This document shows, in pieces, positions 8,098-16,236 of a DNA stretch of 64,000 bases. The DNA comes from Micromonospora yangpuensis (GTDB taxonomy: Bacteria > Actinomycetota > Actinomycetes > Mycobacteriales > Micromonosporaceae). The stretch spans positions 1,488,001-1,552,000 of the forward strand of contig NZ_FMIA01000002.1 in the NCBI RefSeq assembly GCF_900091615.1, written 5' to 3'. Every line of letters begins with the position of its first letter. Position 1 is the stretch's first letter. The translations under genes were made by a program, and so were the position numbers. The notes beneath the pieces were generated by a model. That model worked only from the letters and a program-made list of their open reading frames with translations. It had not been told where the DNA came from and did no database searches.

Positions 8098-9522
8098 ATG
8101 GACGGGTTCGTAGGTCGAATCAGGGAGCTGGCTGTCCTGGACGGCATGCTGGGACGGGTCAGCCGTGGGGGGCGTGGTGGACGGCCCGGACGTGCGCTAC
8201 TGATGCGAGGCAGACGCCGGGTCGGCAAGTCACGCCTGGTGGAGGAGTTCGTCGAACGGGCGGAGACGCCACACCTGTTCTTCACCGCCTCGGCTCAGCC
8301 GACCGCTGCGGCCGACATCGCCCTGTTCGTGGCGGCGGCCGCCGCCTCGTCACTGCCCGGGGCGGCGCTGTTCGACGCGCAACGCCCCAGCACCTGGGAC
8401 GCCGCGTTGACACTGCTCGCCAGTGCGCTGCCGGTGGACCGTCCGAGCGTGATCGTGCTGGACGAGATGCCGTACCTGATCGGGACGGACCCGGGGTTCG
8501 AGGGAACGCTGCAGAAGATCTTCGATCGGGAGTTCTCCCGTAGGCCGGTGTTGTTGATCTGTGTCGGCTCGGACCTGGCGATGATGGAGGCCCTCAACGA
8601 CTACGGCCGACCATTCCACCAGCGGGCCACAGAGATGGTGGTGCCACCGATGAACCCGGCGGAGATCGGGGAGATGCTGGCTCTGCCCGCCGCCGAGTCC
8701 TTCGACGCGTGCCTCGTCACCGGTGGACTGCCCCTGATCCTCGACGAATGGCCTGCCGGAGCGTCGTTGACCGACTACCTGGCCACCGCCGTCACCGATC
8801 CGACCTCGGCGCTGATGGTCAGTGGGGAGCGGGCCCTGGCCGCCGAGTTCCCCCCACAGAGCCAGGCCGGCCTGTTGCTACGGGCCATCGGCACGGGAGA
8901 ACGGAGCTTCACGTCGATCTCCCGTGCCGCTGGCGGGCTGCCCCAGGCATCGCTGGTCCGGTCCCTCAAGGTGCTCACCGAGAAGCGGATCGTCTCGGCG
9001 ACCCTGCCGCTGTCCACCAGACCGTCCCGGGAGACGAGGTACATCGTCGCCGACCCGTACCTGCGGTTCTGGTTGTCGTTCCTTGGCCCGCACCTGGCGG
9101 AGATCGAACGGGGCAGGGGTGACCTGACGCTGGCCCGGATCACCTCGTCGTGGACGTCCTGGCGAGGACGGGCGATCGAGCCGGTGGTCCGCGAGGCGTT
9201 ACGTCGGTTGCCACCTGGGCTGCTGCCCGGTGACCCCGAGGTGATCGGCGGTTACTGGACCCGCACGAATGATCCGGAGATCGACCTCGTCGGTGCCGAC
9301 CGGGAGCCGGTCGCCCGGCGGGTGAGTTTCGTCGGGTCGGTCAAGTGGTTGGAGAACCGCCCCTTCGACGCGCACGACCTGGGGCGCCTGCTGCTGCACC
9401 GGTCCCTGCTGCCCGGTGCCGACGAGGACACCGAGCCGGTTGCGGTCTCCCGGAGCGGGATCACGGTCGATGGCGTACGGGGTGTCTCCCCGGAGGAGTT
9501 GCTGGCCGGATATCGGGATTGA
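8098..9522 (+). CDS. AAA ATPase with C-terminal DUF234-like nuclease-fold domain
   Basis: A 474-residue protein resembling the 'archaeal-type' ATPase family (ATPase_2 plus DUF234). Walker A is GRRRVGKS (residues 38-45), Walker B is VIVLDEMPYL, with a winged-helix region (SRAAGGLPQASLVRSLKVL) and the motif YIVADPYLRFWLSF typical of this family. The last 90 residues have EIDLVG (Asp396) followed by GSVKW (Lys416), the spacing of a PD-(D/E)xK fold, but the usual acidic residue before Lys is Ser, so nuclease activity is doubtful. Start: ATG at 8098; earlier codons in the frame run through the AT-rich promoter. The function is unknown; family members are often patchily distributed and thought to be transferred. 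It appears to be a single-gene unit. Confidence 0.82.
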   Translation: MDGFVGRIRELAVLDGMLGRVSRGGRGGRPGRALLMRGRRRVGKSRLVEEFVERAETPHLFFTASAQPTAAADIALFVAAAAASSLPGAALFDAQRPSTWDAALTLLASALPVDRPSVIVLDEMPYLIGTDPGFEGTLQKIFDREFSRRPVLLICVGSDLAMMEALNDYGRPFHQRATEMVVPPMNPAEIGEMLALPAAESFDACLVTGGLPLILDEWPAGASLTDYLATAVTDPTSALMVSGERALAAEFPPQSQAGLLLRAIGTGERSFTSISRAAGGLPQASLVRSLKVLTEKRIVSATLPLSTRPSRETRYIVADPYLRFWLSFLGPHLAEIERGRGDLTLARITSSWTSWRGRAIEPVVREALRRLPPGLLPGDPEVIGGYWTRTNDPEIDLVGADREPVARRVSFVGSVKWLENRPFDAHDLGRLLLHRSLLPGADEDTEPVAVSRSGITVDGVRGVSPEELLAGYRD

Positions 9523-9604
9523 ACCGACGGCACCCCGGCGACGTACCAGTGCACGAGGATGCGGCGCGTCAGCCGCACCGCTGCGGAGCTGCGGGAGGCC
9601 TACC

Positions 9605-10369
9605 GTGCGAGTTGGTGAGCAGTCGACGGATCCTATCGACCAGGTGCTGGGTGAGGTGCCGCTGCCGGCATCGCTGACCCCCGAGGATGTCCGGCTCGCG
9701 GTCCGGGCGGTGGTGGTGCACACCGCCGAGGAGTGGCCGACCGGACCGCTGTGCCGCAACGACGGCGCGTCGTACCCGTGCCGGTTGCACCGCTGGGGAC
9801 GGCGGGTGCTGGAGACGCACGGGCTCAACGAACGTCAGATCGACGCGTTGATCCGGCACGGCAACCCGTTCGTGCACGTACCGTTCCCGTTCCTGGTGAA
9901 CGGCCCGTCGACGGCGCGTACCTCGACGGTCCCGGCCCGCCCCGGCATGGCCCCGCCGCCGCGTCCCGGCTCCGCGCCGCCGCGTCCCGGCTCCGCGCCG
10001 CCACGCCTCGGCTCCGCGCCGCCGCGTCCCGGGGCGATGACCGCGCGCACGGGCTCCATGCCCCCGCGTTCCGGCTCCATGCCCCCGCGTTCCGGTTCCG
10101 TGCCCCCGCGTGGCGGGTCCGTGCCGGCACGCAGCGCGTCCGCAGCCCCGCGTGGTGGTGTCGTGCCGCCGCGTGGCGGGTCTGTTCCGCCTCGGCCCGG
10201 TACCGCCCTGGGCCGGGACGGCCGGCCGGCGCCAACCTCGTACCAGACGCGTGGCCAGGTCGGGTCGCGAGCCGCCACGACCCCAGCGCGGCCCGTGACC
10301 CGGTCCGGCGTCCCCGGCCGGCCGGTGGCACCCCCCGCCACCGCGCCGCGCTGGCCCCGGGCGAGCTGA
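9605..10369 (+). CDS. Uncharacterised Cys/His protein (paralogue A) with Pro-rich repeat tail
   Basis: A 254-residue protein of unknown function. Residues 13-92 closely match the protein at 20458: both share AVRAVVVH, then CRND, then PCRLHRWGRRVL and IDALI. The spacing H39-x10-C50-x8-C59-x2-H62 is identical in both and looks like a metal site. After residue 100 the protein turns into a Pro/Arg/Gly/Ser tail built of 7-residue repeats (PPRPGSA and PPRSGSM forms; 21-bp units from about 9957). This tail has no counterpart in paralogue B. Start: GTG at 9605 with GGGAGG seven bases upstream. No signal peptide or membrane segment is seen. The basic, disordered tail might bind nucleic acid or acidic polymers, which is speculation. 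Confidence 0.75.
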   Translation: MRVGEQSTDPIDQVLGEVPLPASLTPEDVRLAVRAVVVHTAEEWPTGPLCRNDGASYPCRLHRWGRRVLETHGLNERQIDALIRHGNPFVHVPFPFLVNGPSTARTSTVPARPGMAPPPRPGSAPPRPGSAPPRLGSAPPRPGAMTARTGSMPPRSGSMPPRSGSVPPRGGSVPARSASAAPRGGVVPPRGGSVPPRPGTALGRDGRPAPTSYQTRGQVGSRAATTPARPVTRSGVPGRPVAPPATAPRWPRAS

Positions 10370-10399
10370 GCGGTGCGGCTCCGCGCCCTGGGGAGGTGA

Positions 10400-10449
10400 C
10401 CGACGCCGGTCGGAGGCGGGACCCCCAACCCGCCCCCGGCCGGCGTCGG
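10400..10449. terminator. Two-stem hairpin after paralogue A
   Basis: Outer arms CCGACGCCGG and CCGGCGTCGG enclose an inner GGCGGG/CCCGCC stem. It lies 30 nt after the stop at 10369. The rest of the gap to 10661 holds an imperfect 30-bp GC-rich duplication and no gene I can support. Confidence 0.6.
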
Positions 10450-10661
10450 CGTACCCGGTGGTGACCGTGCCGGCGGCCCCCGCGCTGCCGCTGTCCGCTG
10501 GCAGCGGCCCCCGCGCCGCCGCTGTCTGCCGGTGGACGTCGTGCGCTGGCCGGCGTCGTGAGCTGGCCGAAAACCGCCAACGGGCGCACTCTGGCTGATG
10601 TCGCCACCGATGTCCGGCCCGGTAACCTCAGCGCCGGGCCGGCGAACGGGGGAGGTGGGCC

Positions 10662-11318
10662 GTGGCGCGCGGAGGGGTGTTCTGCGTCGAGGGACAGTGG
10701 CACCGCGACCTGAACGAACGGGGCTCGGTCCTGCCCACCCTGGAGCTGCTCGAACGACTCGGCAAGATCCGGTTCATCCACAAGGACGCGGCCACCCGCG
10801 ACGAGCTGTTCTACTTCCTGGACCGGTGGCTGCTCAAGCAGTACGCGGACTACCGGGTCGGGTTCTTCGCCATGCACGGTGAGCCGAGCCGGCTCTGCCT
10901 GACCGACTGGGACTCCGTCGAGCTGGCCGACGTGGCCGAGCGGATGGCCGGCCGGTGTGACGGGCGGCGGCTGTACTTCGGCAGTTGTTCGGTGCTGCGC
11001 GCCTCGGACGCCACGCTGCGGGACTTCCTGGCGGTGACCGGAGCGGCGCTGATCTGCGGCTTCACCCGCGAGGTCGACTGGGTCGAGTCGGCCGCCTTCG
11101 AGACGGTGCTGCTCGACGTGCTGGCCAACGGTCAACGGCACAACGCCGCCGAGTTGCGGATGGGATCGGCGCACTGGGCGCCGCTGGCGTCGTACCTCGG
11201 CTTTCGGGTGATCTATGCCAACGGCCGGGCCTGGCGGCCGACCGCCCGGCCCCGGGTGCCCGCCCAACCGGCACCCGCGCCCGCCGCGGCCCGCGCGCCC
11301 CGGCCCCGCCGGGCCTGA
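10662..11318 (+). CDS. Uncharacterised protein with putative caspase/CHAT-like fold
   Basis: A 218-residue protein I think belongs to an actinobacterial family of unknown function (DUF6642-like, from memory). The pattern of segments matches clan CD proteases: strand GGVFCVE, a helix, a second strand KIRFIH, a helix beginning TRDELFYFL, strand RVGFFAMHG with His72, a helix, then strand RRLYFGSC with Cys109, and finally ALICGFTREVDWVESAAF, which resembles the closing segment of CHAT domains. His72 and Cys109 would be the catalytic dyad. The C-terminal 30 residues are Pro/Ala/Arg-rich. Start: GTG at 10662 with GGGGGAGG six bases upstream. No partner effector gene is adjacent. Fold and activity are inferred from pattern only. 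Confidence 0.7.
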   Translation: MARGGVFCVEGQWHRDLNERGSVLPTLELLERLGKIRFIHKDAATRDELFYFLDRWLLKQYADYRVGFFAMHGEPSRLCLTDWDSVELADVAERMAGRCDGRRLYFGSCSVLRASDATLRDFLAVTGAALICGFTREVDWVESAAFETVLLDVLANGQRHNAAELRMGSAHWAPLASYLGFRVIYANGRAWRPTARPRVPAQPAPAPAAARAPRPRRA

Positions 11319-11369
11319 CGCCCGCGTCGCCGCTTCGGCGCTGGTGCGTGGCGGGCTGATCAGCGCTGG

Positions 11370-11375
11370 TAGGAA
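11370..11375 (+). promoter_or_regulatory. -10 box TAGGAA(T) of leaderless PPOX gene
   Basis: TAGGAAT ends 5 nt before the ATG at 11382. No ribosome site is present, so the message is probably leaderless. Confidence 0.5.
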
Positions 11376-11381
11376 TGTGGG

Positions 11382-11846
11382 ATGGCACGCCACATCGCAA
11401 CCAACGTCCGAGCGGACCGGGAAACGCTTGTCGAGTTCGTCCGTACCCGGCACCGGGTGGTGCTGATGACCACCCGCGCCGACGGACGGCCGCAGTCCTC
11501 ACCGGTGTCGGCCGGGGTCGACGCCGAGGGGCGGCTGGTGATCTCCACGTACCCGGAGCGGGCCAAGGTCCGCAACGTCCGTCGCGACCCGCGGGTCTCG
11601 GTCTGCGTGCTCTCCGACGACTGGAACGGCCCGTGGGTGCAGCTCGACGGTACCGCCGAGGTGCTCGACCTGCCGGAGGCCCTCGAACCGCTGGTGGAGT
11701 ACTTCCGGTCGATCTCCGGCGAGCACCCGGACTGGGACGAGTACCGGCGGGCCATGATCCGGCAGGGCAAGTCGCTGATCCGGGTGAGCATCGACGGGTG
11801 GGGGCCGATCGCCACCGGCGGTTTCCCGGCCCGGCTCGCCGACTGA
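11382..11846 (+). CDS. PPOX-class F420-dependent oxidoreductase
   Basis: A 154-residue split-barrel flavin/deazaflavin enzyme. The features fit the Rv1155-like PPOX subgroup: an N-terminal helix, VVLMTTRADGRPQSSPV (first barrel strands), ISTYPERAKVRNVRRDPRVS (the cofactor-phosphate binding region) and the later VQLDGTAEVLDLPEA. These enzymes use F420H2 to reduce varied substrates in actinobacteria; the substrate here is not known. It is a cytosolic homodimer by family knowledge. The gene stands alone, with convergent M28 peptidase downstream and a dispersed hairpin repeat between them. Confidence 0.9.
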   Translation: MARHIATNVRADRETLVEFVRTRHRVVLMTTRADGRPQSSPVSAGVDAEGRLVISTYPERAKVRNVRRDPRVSVCVLSDDWNGPWVQLDGTAEVLDLPEALEPLVEYFRSISGEHPDWDEYRRAMIRQGKSLIRVSIDGWGPIATGGFPARLAD

Positions 11847-11927
11847 GTCCGCGGCGCGAGCGGCACCCCCGCGCGGTCGCGGCGCTTTCCGATCGCGGCG
11901 CGGCGCTTCTCGCGGTCCGGGGTGTTT

Positions 11928-11977
11928 GGAGGGGCCCCCTGCTATACAGAAAGCGTTAACAGGGGGCCCTTCCTTAC
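11928..11977. repeat. Dispersed hairpin repeat, copy A (terminator-like)
   Basis: The right arm AACAGGGGGCCCTTCCTTAC matches the arms of copies at 41079 and 55160. The left arm GGAGGGGCCCCCTG is partly decayed. The loop contains AGAAAGCGTT. It lies between two convergent genes, where it can act as a two-way terminator. Confidence 0.8.
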
Positions 11978-11982
11978 ACCGG

Positions 11983-13410
11983 TCAGGCGGGTTTGGCGGT
12001 GGCGAAGGTGGCGGCGCCGATCAGCTCCAGGGAGACCTGCAGGCGCTCCAGGCTGATGTTCTTCTCGATGGTGTCCTCCGGGCTGTGGTACGGCGGCTCC
12101 AGCAGCGCCGGCGACTCCTCACCCCGCCAGGAGAAGTTGGCGCTGGCGATGCCGACCTCCTGGAAGGACTGGTGGTCGCTGGAGCCCCGCTGGGTGACCG
12201 GCGAGATCTGCGGCACGTAGCCGAGCCGGTTCGCCGCCGCGGTGACCTCGCTGGTGGCCCGGTTGTCCTGCCCGTCGAAGGAGAGCAGCCAGTACCGGGT
12301 GGCCGGGTCCCAGCTGGTGGCGACCATGTCGTTGTTGTAGACCGCCAGGAAGCGGTCCCGCTCGGTCTGCGGCAGCTGCCGGACGTAGTACCGGGAGCCG
12401 ATCAGGCCCTGCTCCTCGGAGCCCCAGAGGGCGAACCGGATGGTCGCCTCCAGCGGCACGTTCTTGAGCACCCGGGCCAGCTCCAGCGCCAGGACCGTGC
12501 CGGAGCCGTCGTCGTTGGCGCCGGGCGCGCCGATGACCGTGTCGTAGTGGGCGCAGACCATCACCACCGGACCGTTCGCGCCGGAGGAGCCGACCCGCTC
12601 GCCGATCACGTTGTTCGAGATCAGGTTCCGGTGCGCGGTGGTGTTGATCACCAGGACCAGCCGCTGGGCGGCGACCAGCTCGCGGAGCCGGTGCTTCTGC
12701 GCCTGGGCGACGCCGACCACCGGAATCGGCACCGGCGTGCTGGCCGAGCCTGGCAGGGTGGGGGAGAAGGCCGAGGCCCGGCGAGGGGCGACCGCGTCGG
12801 CGGGCAGGAAGACCACAGCTGCGGCTCCCTTGGCGACGGCGGTGGCCACCAGCTGCTCCCGCTGGGCGGCGACGTAGTCGACGAGGACGATCCGCCCGGC
12901 GGCGTCGGCCGGGTAGTTCTCCGGTGCGCCCGCGCCGACGTCGATGACCTGGCCCCGGGCCTTGGTGTCCAGGGCCGCCTGCGGGGAGGCCCCGGCCTGC
13001 CAGCAGAGGTCCCAGGGCAGGCGGGTGGGGGAGCTCAGCTCGGCAAGGAACTTGTCCGCCACCGGGAACGGCTGGAGGGTCGTGTCGTAGCCCATCCGGT
13101 CGAGGGTGCGGGCGATGAAGTCGGCGGCCCTCCGCTCCGAGGCGGTCCCACCGATCCGGGGACCGATCTTCTCGCTGAGCGTGAAGAGGTCGTTGACCGC
13201 CCGCTTCGCCGAGGCCTGCCGGACGATCCGACGGTCCTCCGGGGTCAGGGTGGGCAGGTTCACCGCACCGGGGCGCTGGTCGTCGGCGGCCCAGGCGGGC
13301 AGCGGCAGCGCGACGGTGGCGGCGGCGCCACCGAGGGCGACGGCCAGTACGCGGCGGCGGTTGAGGGGGGCGGGGGAAGAGGTGCTGAGCTGACCGTCCG
13401 GTGTGGTCAA
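11983..13410 (-). CDS. Secreted M28 family peptidase (Tat-exported)
   Basis: A 475-residue exported zinc peptidase. A Tat signal is clear: NRRRVLAVALGGAAATVAL, ending at AWA/AD. A PA-like insert (VLVDYVAAQREQLVATAVAKG) precedes the catalytic part. Metal ligands sit in VCAHYDTVIGAPGANDDGSG and LWGSEEQGLIGS, with DHQSFQEVGI later. Start: TTG at 13410, four bases after a perfect AGGAGG; an in-frame ATG at 13449 has no ribosome site. It is a second M28 enzyme in the window (compare 1624) but uses Tat rather than Sec. It probably works as an aminopeptidase in peptide scavenging. Confidence 0.92.
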   Translation of the reverse strand: MTTPDGQLSTSSPAPLNRRRVLAVALGGAAATVALPLPAWAADDQRPGAVNLPTLTPEDRRIVRQASAKRAVNDLFTLSEKIGPRIGGTASERRAADFIARTLDRMGYDTTLQPFPVADKFLAELSSPTRLPWDLCWQAGASPQAALDTKARGQVIDVGAGAPENYPADAAGRIVLVDYVAAQREQLVATAVAKGAAAVVFLPADAVAPRRASAFSPTLPGSASTPVPIPVVGVAQAQKHRLRELVAAQRLVLVINTTAHRNLISNNVIGERVGSSGANGPVVMVCAHYDTVIGAPGANDDGSGTVLALELARVLKNVPLEATIRFALWGSEEQGLIGSRYYVRQLPQTERDRFLAVYNNDMVATSWDPATRYWLLSFDGQDNRATSEVTAAANRLGYVPQISPVTQRGSSDHQSFQEVGIASANFSWRGEESPALLEPPYHSPEDTIEKNISLERLQVSLELIGAATFATAKPA

Positions 13411-13475
13411 GGGTCCTCCTGGTTCGGGGGCTGGACCCGGCACCGTCATGCGGTGGCCCGGGTCACATGCGACCG

Positions 13476-13504
13476 AACCTATCTCGCCTATGCTCCCTTC
13501 TCAA
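13476..13504 (-). promoter_or_regulatory. Promoter of the second M28 peptidase
   Basis: Reading leftward, TTGAGA (13504-13499), a 17-nt spacer and TAGGTT (13481-13476) form a near-consensus housekeeping promoter. Start of transcription would be near 13469, about 60 nt before the TTG start. Confidence 0.65.
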
Positions 13505-13535
13505 GATCGGTTGTGAGTCAGTTTCGCAGGTCAGC

Positions 13536-14177
13536 TCAGTACGCGGCGGTGAAACGCCGGTTGGTGAAGGCGGGTTTCTCGATCTCGTCGAGGATCGCCA
13601 CCGCCAGATCCTCGTAGCTGAGCACCGAGCGACCCGCGGCGTCGACCACCGGCTGGTCGGTGCCGGTCCGGTAACGACCGGTGCGCGCGCCGGGGTGGAA
13701 CTCCAACGGCGGCGGCGAGACGTAGGTCCAGGTCACCCCGTCGGCACCGGCCCGGTAGAAGTCCAGCGCGTCGGCCTGACCCCGCGCCGACTCGCGGTAC
13801 TCGTCGGGAAACTCCGGATCGTCGAGGAACCGCCGCCCGTCCGGGTCGAGCAGGGTCGACCCGCCTCCGACATGGATGATCCGCGGCGGATCCGGCAGCT
13901 CACGGAGCACCTCGACAAGCGTCCGGGCGGCGTCCAACCACAACCCTCGTTCCCCGCCGCCGACCGCCACCACCAGCACGTCGGCCTCCGGCGCAAGTTC
14001 GCGTACGCTGCGCGCGCTGGTGGCGTCACCGGTGACCACCCGTACCCCGGCCGGCAGGTAGGAGACGGCCTCCGGGCGGCGTACCGCGGCGGTCACCCGG
14101 TGCCCCCGGCGGACCGCCTCGGCGGTGATCCTCGACCCGGCGGTGCCACCGGCACCGAACACCACGATGTCGCTCAT
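13536..14177 (-). CDS. NAD(P)-binding oxidoreductase-like protein (NmrA/SDR atypical)
   Basis: A 213-residue Rossmann-fold protein. GAGGTAGSRI at residues 8-17 is the dinucleotide-binding glycine motif, followed by RRP (phosphate of NADP) and GDATSARSV. Later motifs (IIHVGGGSTLL and TYVSPPPLEFHPGARTG) are those of the short NAD(P)H-binding proteins related to YwnB/NmrA. Such proteins reduce flavins or act as redox sensors; the true role is not known. The promoter is leaderless: TAGCCT six bases before the ATG. The gene stands alone and leftward, with the serine hydrolase gene just upstream in the same direction. Confidence 0.87.
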   Translation of the reverse strand: MSDIVVFGAGGTAGSRITAEAVRRGHRVTAAVRRPEAVSYLPAGVRVVTGDATSARSVRELAPEADVLVVAVGGGERGLWLDAARTLVEVLRELPDPPRIIHVGGGSTLLDPDGRRFLDDPEFPDEYRESARGQADALDFYRAGADGVTWTYVSPPPLEFHPGARTGRYRTGTDQPVVDAAGRSVLSYEDLAVAILDEIEKPAFTNRRFTAAY

Positions 14178-14183
14178 GCCCTC

Positions 14184-14189
14184 AGGCTA
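14184..14189 (-). promoter_or_regulatory. -10 box TAGCCT, leaderless
   Basis: On the leftward strand TAGCCT is followed by GAGGGC and the ATG at 14177. Confidence 0.6.
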
Positions 14190-14223
14190 GGGAGCCACCA
14201 CGCCGGTCGTCGCCGGAACGCCG

Positions 14224-14305
14224 CCGGCTCAGTCGATCAGGCCGGAAGGTCACCGGCTCAGTCGACCGGGCCGGAACAGCACCGGCTCAGTCGATCAGGG
14301 CGGAG
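14224..14305. repeat. 29-bp tandem repeat (2.8 copies) spanning a stop codon
   Basis: Copies begin at 14224, 14253 and 14282 (CCGGCTCAGTCGAYCRGG...). The third includes the stop and last codons of the serine hydrolase gene. The TGA is thus copied at 29 and 58 nt beyond the true stop, in the other two reading frames. Confidence 0.9.
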
Positions 14306-15519
14306 TAGATCAGTTGCCGCAGTTGGGCGCGGAGCGGCCAGGTGCTGGAGGGCATCAGCTGGGTGAAGAGCAGCGCGGTGAGCTCCTCGGCCGGGTCGAC
14401 GAGGAACGCCGTGCTGGCCACCCCGCCCCAGTGGTACTCGCCGGCACTGCTGGGCAGCAGGCTGCGTACCGGGTCCTCCAGGACGGCGAATCCGAGCCCG
14501 AAGCCGACCCCCTCGAAGTTGCTCTCGGCGAAACCGCCGACGGAGAGCGCGGCCAGGTCCCGCCCGCCCGGCAGGTGGTTGCGGGTCATGAAGCGGACCG
14601 TGCGCGGCCCGAGCAGGCGTACCCCGTCCAGCTCGCCGCCGCGCAGCAGCAGCTGGGTGAAGCGGTGGTAGTCGGCGGCGGTGCTGACCAGGCCGGCACC
14701 GCCGGAGAGCAGCACCGGCTGCTGCCGGACCGCCGCGCCGAACCGCTCGTGGCGCACCGCCCGACCGGTGGCCGGATCCGGTACGTAGAGCGCGGCCAGC
14801 CGTTCGGCGTCGGACTCCTGGACCCACCAGTGGGTGTCGGTCATGCCCAGCGGGCCGAAGATCCGGTCGGTGAAGAACGCGTCGAGGCTCTGCCCGGAGA
14901 CCACCTCGACCAGCCGGCCGAGCACGTCGGTGGCGACCGAGTAGCCCCAGGCCGTACCGGGCTGGAAGAGCAGCGGGAACTCGCCGAACACGGCGCAGGC
15001 CCCGGCCAGGTCGACCCCGGGCGGCGGCAGCAGGTCGTAGCCGGCCGCCCGGTACAGGCCGTCGACCACCGAGGTCTGCATGAAGCCGTACGTCAGCCCG
15101 GCGGTGTGGGTGAGCAGGTGCCAGGCCCGGATCGGCTCGGTCGCCGGCACCGTGTACGGCTTGAGCACCGACCCCTTGGAGTAGACCCGCATGTCGGCGA
15201 ACTCGGGCAGCCAGCGGCTGATCTCGTCGGTCAGCTCGAACCGGCCGGACTCCCAGAGCATCATCGCCGCCACCGAGGTGATCGGCTTGGTCATCGAGTA
15301 GATCCGCCAGAGGGTGTCCGCGCCCACCGGCGCACCCGCCTCGACGTCGCGCATCCCGTACGTCGAGCTGTGCGCGATCTCGCCGCGCCGGGTGACCACG
15401 ATCTGCCAGCCGGGGAGCCGCCCGTCGTCGACGTACCTGCCGAAGTGCTCGTCGATCCGCGCCAGCCGGGCGGGGTCGAAGCCGATCAGGTCCGGGTCGG
15501 TCGTCCGTGTCACGCTCAC
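14287..15519 (-). CDS. Serine hydrolase of the beta-lactamase / class C family (EstB-like)
   Basis: A 410-residue enzyme with the penicillin-binding fold. The nucleophile motif S-x-x-K is SMTK (about residue 76) and the tyrosine motif is in WGYSVATDVLG, as in the esterase EstB group rather than the Y-x-N of true beta-lactamases. A late YHWGGVASTAFLVDP supplies the third motif region. Likely a carboxylesterase or peptidase acting on small esters. No signal peptide is seen, so cytosolic. The GTG at 15519 has a leaderless promoter (TAGGTT six bases upstream). Its 3' end is tandemly duplicated. Confidence 0.9.
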   Translation of the reverse strand: MSVTRTTDPDLIGFDPARLARIDEHFGRYVDDGRLPGWQIVVTRRGEIAHSSTYGMRDVEAGAPVGADTLWRIYSMTKPITSVAAMMLWESGRFELTDEISRWLPEFADMRVYSKGSVLKPYTVPATEPIRAWHLLTHTAGLTYGFMQTSVVDGLYRAAGYDLLPPPGVDLAGACAVFGEFPLLFQPGTAWGYSVATDVLGRLVEVVSGQSLDAFFTDRIFGPLGMTDTHWWVQESDAERLAALYVPDPATGRAVRHERFGAAVRQQPVLLSGGAGLVSTAADYHRFTQLLLRGGELDGVRLLGPRTVRFMTRNHLPGGRDLAALSVGGFAESNFEGVGFGLGFAVLEDPVRSLLPSSAGEYHWGGVASTAFLVDPAEELTALLFTQLMPSSTWPLRAQLRQLIYSALID

Positions 15520-15525
15520 CTGTCG

Positions 15526-15596
15526 AACCTACTAGCCGGTACGTCCGACCCGGAAGTGTCCTCCGCGCCACCGGTGTCGGTGGGCCTGGCTAGGCT
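15526..15596. promoter_or_regulatory. Back-to-back leaderless promoters
   Basis: Leftward: TAGGTT (15531-15526) six bases before GTG 15519. Rightward: TAGGCT (15591-15596) six bases before ATG 15603. The -10 boxes are about 60 nt apart, so the two promoters share one small regulatory region. Confidence 0.6.
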
Positions 15597-15602
15597 CGGC
15601 GG

Positions 15603-16211
15603 ATGCCGCAACCATCCGGGGAGGGCCCGACCGAGGGGGTCACCTTCCGGCACGACGACTGGTACGCCGAGGAGCTGGTGGACCGGCACTTCACCCGCTG
15701 CGAGTTCCACTCGGTCGACCTGACCGAGGCGGTCACCCGGGGCGCGACCTTCACCGAGTGCGTCTTCGGGGCGGTACGGTTCAACGCCTCCCGGCACACC
15801 GACTCGGCCTTCACCCGCTGCGCCTTCGTCCGGTGCAACCTGTTCGAGGCCGAGTTCACCGGCTGCAAGCTGGTCGGCAGCACCTTCGAGCAGTGCGACC
15901 TGCGGCCGTTGCGGGTCGACGGCGGGGACTGGTCCTTCGTCGCCCTGCCCCGGGCGGACCTGCGCGGGGTGACCCTCACCGGGGTACGGATGCGCGAGGT
16001 CGACCTGACCGGCGCGGACCTGACCGGCGCCACCGTCACCCGGGTCGACCTCTCCGCCGCCCAGTTGCAGGGCAGCCAGCTGACCGGGGCGGACCTGCGC
16101 GGCAGCGACCTGACCGGCCTCGACCCGACGACGGTACGCCGGGCCGGCGCGCTCATCGACGTGAACCAGGCGGTGCTGCTGGCCCAGGCCCTCGGCTTCG
16201 AGCTCCGCTGA
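15603..16211 (+). CDS. Pentapeptide-repeat protein
   Basis: A 202-residue protein made mostly of A(D/N)LxX-type repeats: FTRCEFHSVDL, FTECVFGAVRF, FTRCAFVRCNL, FTGCKLVGSTF and, later, LTGADLTGATVTRVDLSAAQL. This predicts a right-handed four-sided beta-helix. Some members (Qnr, MfpA, McbG) mimic DNA and protect gyrase from quinolones or microcins, but most are uncharacterised. The break around residues 100-115 (RVDGGDWSFVALPRADL) may be the loop seen in Qnr-like proteins. No signal peptide. Leaderless transcription is likely. Stop lies 25 nt from the convergent TPR gene. Confidence 0.9.
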   Translation: MPQPSGEGPTEGVTFRHDDWYAEELVDRHFTRCEFHSVDLTEAVTRGATFTECVFGAVRFNASRHTDSAFTRCAFVRCNLFEAEFTGCKLVGSTFEQCDLRPLRVDGGDWSFVALPRADLRGVTLTGVRMREVDLTGADLTGATVTRVDLSAAQLQGSQLTGADLRGSDLTGLDPTTVRRAGALIDVNQAVLLAQALGFELR

Positions 16212-16236
16212 GCAGCCGCCCCGAACGGGTACGGGT

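Noticed and set aside
9825..11453. A 542-codon minus-strand frame with repeated Ala/Arg/Ser units
   Set aside because: The repeats mirror the Pro-rich tail of the plus-strand gene at 9605, which has a ribosome site and a paralogue. The minus frame has neither.
14287..15519. Serine hydrolase as a beta-lactamase resistance enzyme
   Set aside because: It has the EstB-type tyrosine motif and no signal peptide, so an esterase is more likely.
15603..16211. Pentapeptide protein as a quinolone-resistance gene
   Set aside because: The repeat fold alone does not show gyrase protection, and the gene has no resistance context.
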